NCBI RefSeq assembly: GCF_029962835.1
Contig: NC_080577.1
Location: 25,960,501 to 26,024,500 of the forward strand
Length of the DNA: 64,000 nucleotides
Source of the DNA: Magnolia sinica
Lineage: Eukaryota > Streptophyta > Magnoliopsida > Magnoliales > Magnoliaceae
Direction of reading: 5' to 3'
Numbering within the stretch: the stretch's first letter is position 1; each line of letters starts with the position of its first letter. Below the pieces are notes generated by a model. That model was given only the letters and a program-made list of their open reading frames with translations. It was not told where the DNA came from and searched no databases. Positions 58,754-64,000 of this stretch are shown here, piece after piece. The translations under genes and the position numbers were made by a program.

Positions 58754-59066
58754 GTGAGTTTTCTGATGAAACCTTGTCCTCGGTTGTCTGCACAAAAAAA
58801 AAAATAGTTAAAACTTCTAATGATGGAATGCACTTTGAGATATCCTTTTCACCTTCATTTTACCAATGGTCTATTTTCATTGCTCTACCAAAAGAAAAGG
58901 TACTTACATCACTAATTCCAGTGCTACTAACAGTGATGGATTAAACTAATCAGCCAACAAAATACTCTTTGACAGTACATGTTGGATTTTATATCAGTTT
59001 TCCTCCAACTTTTTAATAAACTCAGATGTTTGTGGTGTATTGTCTTACAATGTCTACAAAATGCAG

Positions 59067-59161
59067 GTGAAACTATATACTGGTCAAATGGTGGATTTGA
59101 TACCTTGGTGCTTGCAATGGAGCAGAGCTCAATAAATGCTTGCATGAATGGAAAGAATCAG
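59067..59161 (+). pseudogene. Second captured MET1 exon fragment
   Basis: Acceptor aaaatgcag, donor aatcag|gtgtat. The start encodes VKLYTGQMVDLIPWCL, matching the MET1 segment ..KLSTGQLVDLIPWCLPNTA. After WCL the frame degenerates and contains stops. In MET1 this segment lies about 50 residues downstream of the previous exon; the intervening coding part is missing. Order and strand agree with an origin from one captured genomic piece. Confidence 0.75.
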
Positions 59162-60799
59162 GTGTATGTGATATGAAAGAAGTGGAGATCAAGTTACCAT
59201 AACATATTTCAAAATGTTCAACTGTTCCTTCTCCACAGTATAGTGTAAGTTGAAAATCTTCAACCCGACCGAACCTGAACTTTACCTTATATGCAGAAAT
59301 CTCTTCATAGTGAAGAATCCATGTCCCAACTTACATGCACAATGGGATTTTGTTCCCCTAATGAGTTTATTCATTGCAGTACTCTTGCTGGTGTGATCAG
59401 TAAGAGCAGTGGGGATGAGGATAAATGCCTTGAAGATCAAGTACGTGATGCCAAGAATAAATTTTGATCCTATCACCTTCATTAGGATGGTCTTCAGACT
59501 CTTCACTTTAAGAATTTGAGTTTTAACCAGGACAATGAAACAGTCCCAAAATGGGTAAAGAAAAAAATGAGGTTCACATCCTCAGTTTCGTAGCACTCAA
59601 AAATGAAATCAAAATGAGTTGGTTGTTGTTTCTATACTATTCTGCCCTAGTGAAATTAGGACAGTTTGATGCATGATGCACATGCACTTAGAGATAGAGA
59701 TTTGTAAACGCGACGTGCATTATCTCATTATGCCATTCAAATTGTGGGGTCCACTGTAGATAGAGGTTATAATCTGAAAATTAGATTGGTTCAACAATCT
59801 TAACCTTGATTTGTGGAAACTTATTTGTTGAACAGTTGGATTTTTTTATTTTTATTTTTCCAAATTTAACCATCTGATACTTGTCCACCAATTGGCTAGT
59901 TTGGTAATCAAATCAAGGTAATTTCTGGATTATGATGCATCTAAGTTGGTACTGATAGATTAATTTGAGTTACTTGTATGCCACATATATCAACCATCAT
60001 ATCTTGCCAAAGTTGTTATGCCTAAAGCTACCTCTGCAGAAATACTTTACAGGTAAATATATCATTTGAATTTTAAAATGCAATTTTGAGGTGAAGTCTC
60101 TTTTTTGCAATGTGCTCTGTTCCAATCCCTCTGTCCAGTCCTAGACTGTCATTGCTGCCTGCTGCAACTTGTTTCTGCAAGTGTCAAATGTGTCTTTGAT
60201 TTTGGCAGCATTAGCCCAATGATGTCATTAGAGCATTTAAGTGTGATTTTCTATTTATGTGGTAGAACTGATTGTGCCAAAAGCTTGCTGGATTGTGACT
60301 GTCATTACCTTTAATTTGGTTGTCTTTAATGGTGTGATGATGGTAGTTGATTTATCTAGGTTGTTCATTAGAAAGATGCAGAAGTGCCGAAAGATGCAAA
60401 GGCCTTGGTTGATGGAAATTTGGTAAACATCTTCAACCAATTGCAGGCTGGTACATTAATGCTTGCTGAATGGGTTAATTTGTAAGACATTTACATAAAA
60501 ATATTCATTTCAAGCTTGGATGCTCTACTTTTGATAATAAAGGTTTTGTTCTATACATTGATCTTCTTATTTCTTCTACTACAGTTATTCTATGATTTCT
60601 TCTTTTACACCTTAAATGTATTTATGTGTGGATGAATGTAATGTGGATAAGATTATTTGTGTATGTATGGATGTGGCTTGTGTTTGGATGGATGTAGTTT
60701 GTGTTTGTTTGGAAAAATGGGAATGTGAATATAATGAAATATATTGTAACAGGTGTATAACAGGAATTTTTGCCTGTTATATGGAAAAAAAAAAGAGAC

Positions 60800-61480
60800 T
60801 TTTACCTACGACTATTCTCGTAGGTAGAAGTTTCATCGACATTTTTACCTGCAGAATTTTTCATAGGTAAAAGGTTCATTCACATTTTTTTACCTACGAA
60901 TCATGTCGTAGGTAAAAGATTCATCAACGGTTTTTTCCTACGTCAAATTTCATAGGTAAAAAGTCTTAACACAATTTCTACCTACGAAAACTTTTGTAGG
61001 TATAAGTCTTAACACTGTTTGTACCTACACACAATTTCATTGGTAAAAGTATTAATACAGTTATTAGTTACGACAGCATTTGTAGGTAAAAGCCTTAACA
61101 TAGTTTCTACTTACGAAAACTTTCGTAGGGAAAAGTTTTAACAAAGTTTGTAGCTACGAAAACATTCGTGGGTAAAAGTCTTAACACCGTTTGTACCTAC
61201 GAAAAATTTTGTAGGTAAAAGTTTTAACAAAGTTTTTAGCAACGAAAATGTTCGTAGGTAAAAGTCTTAACACAATGTTTACCTACGAAAAATATTGTAG
61301 GTACAAGTCTTAACAAAGTTTTTAATTTCATAGGTAAAAGTCTTACCATTGCCGACGATGACATTTTTCGTTGGTAAAAGTCTTTAGCCACGGCTTTTTA
61401 CCAACGAAATTTTTCATAGGTAAAACGTTTTACCTACGAAATCATATCATTTACCTATGAATTGTTTCGTAGGTAAAAGT
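60800..61480. repeat. Right subterminal repeat array of the outer CACTA
   Basis: About a dozen units of roughly 60 bp of the form tacctacgaaa..ttcgtaggtaaaagtcttaaca, in tandem and internally inverted. The core is cctacgaa. In the left array the corresponding core is ccgacgaa. Confidence 0.85.
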
Positions 61481-62522
61481 GGAATTTCTTATAGTGTATG
61501 TGGCTTTAAAGAACCATCTTCATATAACCTTGCGATGATAAGTCCCACTTGTAGAACTATAATTGGCCACTAGTTGAGTTGGTTACCTTAAAACACCTTA
61601 TTTGTTAGTCTCATGAGTCAGGGATGTTAGAATGGGACACTATGCCTGAGCTATCAGCTTATGCTGGGTGATAAACCCCCCATAGTAACCTTTGGACTTT
61701 TTTTAAATGATCGTTTGAAATTGAAATAATAATAGTCGGGCTAATCATGCATTTTCATGGCATGCGGTCTTTTTTGGATGGCTATTCCTTGGGCGTACAT
61801 TTAAGTACTTTTCTAGGTGGCTAGTTCTCCTTGGGTGACTTCATTGCATAGTCTTTTCCAGGTGGCTAGTTCTCCTTGGGCGTACCTTTAAGTACTTTTC
61901 TGGGTCGATAGTTCTCCTTGGGCGACTTTTTACCAGCTGGATGTGCATCCCCAGGTCTGTGAGCATGTACATGCATCCATGCATTTAAACAAGATTATCT
62001 TGTATGATTTATTTAATGAATGCGTATTTGATGAATCTTATCTGAGTCCCATGATAATCATTAAGTAATATTTGTTATATACTGTCTCTAATAACTATGC
62101 TTAATTATCTTGATGATGCGATAAATCTTTGGGGTTATACCTCACTAAATAGCCATTGATGCTATCAAACCGTACTCAATATGCAGGTGACTTAAATAAC
62201 GCGCATGCTGACGTTCATATGAAATAAGAGGAGCTAGATGATCTCGCGACTCTCTATTTCTGACTTCATTTGTATTAAATTGTACTGTCATGTTTTGTAA
62301 AACGTTAAGACTTTAGTTTGTATAAGTTTATGGGCAACCACTCGAATATTTAATTTTGTATATTTGGACTCCCTCATATACTTGATTGCTTATATTCTGC
62401 TAGATTACTACTCTGATATAAAGAAAAAAAATGTACGTGAAATTTGAGTGTTTTCAAAAGTTAACGCTTGGATTTTTGGAACACAAGTAGTGTACTCAGG
62501 TTTCGGGAATCGGGGTGTTACA

Positions 62523-63442
62523 CTAAAGAATGAAGAATTCCTTCCCGCACCGGTCTATCCATTCTCTTACAAGAGATCTGGCATAATCACATATGCCACA
62601 ACATGGATGAATTTTCATAATCTAGTCTTTAGTTAGATTCTACTTTATTTCCATACAGGGGATTTATATTATATACGTGTAAGGCATTCAAGTTTAGTTG
62701 GTATAAATTATTTACCATAAAGTCATTGCCAATATTAATTAAATAAAAGTAAATACTCAATCTTTTATTCTCAAATGTGAATAAATAACTTAATTTATCC
62801 AAACAAGAAATAGATATCAAATTACGCCTTAAAAAAAGGCATACAAAATGTATCTATTAGATCCAATAAATAACCTGACCCTAACCTAAGCCTATAGACT
62901 CTGACTGCCCCCACGTCAACCTTAACGTCATTGCCTACGTATACTAAGTATTTTGCATCAGTTAGTAGCCTGCTCTATAGTAAGTTTTGCATAAAAGTAC
63001 ATATGTGAATAGTTGTTCCCGAATCTATCTACCAAAAATCTATCGACATATCAGTTAGATTGGATTTGAAACAGACCAGAATTGAATTATTACTCTTCCT
63101 AACGAGCCACTGCTTGTACTTTATACATCCTTTTTCTTGATGGCCCAACTTTATGCAAAAGAATTAGTTATTCTTTTTAGCCCACTTATGTATCGATCCG
63201 TTCCTAAGTTGATTGCCAGCCAAAGAACCTGGATGACTTAGAGGACCTAAGGATCCCTTTCTATTATGTCCACATCCATGTCTAGAGGTTACAAGATTAA
63301 CATTCTGTGTGTTTTCAGATGATCTTGGAGGTTCAGATTTTTTCAGAGAAAGGTCCAATTGCAAGTACCCAGGGCTATCTCTAATGGACTCTTTTCGTTG
63401 AACATAATTGGACCCGGTTAAGGTAGGAACATGATCCGTTTG
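62523..63442 (-). pseudogene. Upstream part of the Copia element: gag zinc knuckle and GAG-pre-integrase
   Basis: Minus strand. Just above the CTAAA duplication the frame encodes CKRMDRPVREGILHSL, the GAG-pre-integrase motif, which continues directly into the pol part ending at 40469. Near 63110-63170 a degenerate zinc-knuckle like CHKVGPSRKRMYKVQAVA marks the gag C-terminus. 63164-63442 is further gag sequence. Stops are frequent. The element is cut again at 63443. Confidence 0.8.
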
Positions 63443-64000
63443 TGTAACGCCCCGAAAATTGGGGGTCGAACAAAGCTTAACTCCCGAGTTCCAACGCATC
63501 ACTTATGCAACATAAATAATGATGTTTAAATGTTGTCCATATTAGTGCATTAAGCATGAGTGAGATTAAACTAAAACAACATATCATACTCCGGAGTTAA
63601 TGTAATTAAGCAAGAGGAAGATTGAGATAAATGTATAAAGTATATACGTGTTTCGTAACCTCCAGAGTATGAACGTGCTATCGGGCTGAATACATACATG
63701 TTTTACCTAATACACACACACACACATACAAAAACGTTAAAATGTAAAGTTCAACTGATTCAATGTCCCTGTAACCCCGGCGACGCAGCTCTAGGTCTAC
63801 ACAGACCCGCATGAGAACTGAACGTAGGAGAACTCCTCCTCCTCGTCAAAGAAGTCTGGCTCCGTCGCAAAAGCCTCATCATAATTTGCATCTAAATTAG
63901 AGTCTGGTTGGTGTTTTAAAACACTGTCCCAGAGTGGGAGTGAGTGATCAACTCAGTGGTACTATAAGTCAAAGGTTAACATGTTATCAATTCAATCAAG
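63443..64000. mobile_element. Start of another LTR retroelement inserted in the Copia gag (runs off the window)
   Basis: Begins TGTAACGCCCCGAAAATTGG, an inverted-repeat LTR start of the same general style as the element at 40470 (TGTAACACCC). The reading frame of the Copia gag stops matching at this point. The candidate left target-site duplication is gtttg (63438-63442). No coding sequence is seen before the window ends. Confidence 0.55.

Larger units (their letters stand above)
44159..61496. mobile_element. Outer CACTA transposon, 17.3 kb, TSD TAT, with captured host exons
   Basis: The left end is CACTACAAGAAAT; the right end ATTTCTTATAGTG is its complement with one mismatch. TAT flanks it at 44156-44158 and 61497-61499, the 3-bp duplication of the CACTA superfamily. 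The subterminal regions are arrays of short inverted repeats. On the left they are ttttaccgacgaaa/ttcgtcggtaaaa and ccgacgg..ccgtcgg (44180-45030). On the right they are tacctacgaaa/tttcgtaggtaaaa (60800-61480). No transposase (TNP2) frame is present, so it is non-autonomous. The interior holds dispersed repeats, an inner CACTA and exon fragments of at least two host genes. An unassigned LRR-like open stretch also lies at about 56899-57030. Confidence 0.88.
40470..62522. mobile_element. LTR-type element inserted in Copia, probably a 4.7-kb solo LTR (nested insertions inside)
   Basis: It starts TGTAACACCC and ends GGTGTTACA, so the termini are TG..CA with a 9-bp inverted terminal repeat. It is flanked by CTAAA on both sides. 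Without the CACTA insertion, 40470-44158 plus 61500-62522 amount to 4712 bp. This carries no gag or pol, no internally repeated LTR that I can see, and a promoter-like TATAAATA at 42453-42460. The simplest reading is a solo LTR of a large-LTR retrotransposon. The alternative is a LARD-type non-autonomous element. Confidence 0.7.

Noticed and set aside
58516-58833. Minus-strand open frame of 105 codons over the MET1 fragment
   Set aside because: It is the antisense shadow of the MET1 exon, which has a clear family match on the plus strand.
60105-60314. Possible second helicase exon (FQSLCPVL followed by a frameshifted TVIAACC)
   Set aside because: Resembles the 'F.CL.P.LTIAA' helicase segment only if a frameshift is allowed, and it lies on the wrong side of the confirmed helicase exon. 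Too weak to call.
60800-61480. Regularly spaced repeats that at first sight resemble a CRISPR-like array
   Set aside because: The units are internally inverted, directly adjacent and lie next to a CACTA terminus. The spacers are not unique, and the genome is a plant.

Overview
The window is nuclear DNA of a flowering plant, probably a woody species. Evidence: spliced plant-type genes with GT..AG introns, plant LINEs carrying an RNase H domain, Copia and CACTA elements, tRNA-derived SINEs, cysteine-rich secreted peptides, and fragments of MET1-type DNA methyltransferase and DExH helicase genes. The very abundant 0.5-kb repeat with 'gtggtccac' and 'catgatgtatg' cores suggests a magnoliid-like genome to me, but that is only an impression. 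Most of the 64 kb is transposon sequence. I see only three genes that look intact, all spliced.

Left part (1-30 kb). After non-coding retroelement-like DNA (1-1.7 kb) and a cluster of long-TIR repeats (2.3-9.5 kb) comes a three-exon drug/metabolite-transporter gene of the SLC35F5/EamA type (coding 10596-15156, + strand, 442 aa), whose second intron holds a truncated LINE. A 111-bp SINE follows. Two defensin-like peptide genes then lie on the minus strand, 17743-18177 and 22706-23250. They are paralogues with identical exon sizes (76 and 143 bp), identical predicted length (72 aa) and a CT microsatellite at the start of the intron in both. Between them are a bounded MITE and a Copia-type solo LTR. 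The interval 23.3-30.4 kb is almost entirely repeats.

Right part (30.4-64 kb). A 4.7-kb LINE with a 15-bp target-site duplication (30408-35095) is followed by a deeply nested transposon stack. A minus-strand Copia element (3' LTR at 35647-37333, itself split by a Harbinger-like MITE) is cut inside its GAG-pre-integrase region by an element at 40470-62522 with TSD CTAAA. That element is best read as a very long solo LTR. It is cut by a 17.3-kb CACTA transposon (44159-61496, TSD TAT), which contains a long-TIR MITE, which in turn is cut by a second 5.6-kb CACTA (47761-53314, TSD TGT). Most junctions can be read directly from the target-site duplications, so the order of events is clear. Another LTR element starts at 63443 inside the same Copia.

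Both CACTA elements carry captured host exons: an integrin-linked/ankyrin-type protein kinase exon in the inner one, and a DExH helicase exon plus two MET1 DNA methyltransferase exons in the outer one. The MET1 fragment has a premature stop. A transposon carrying sense pieces of the maintenance methyltransferase, together with the two new defensin-like genes, are the most interesting items here.
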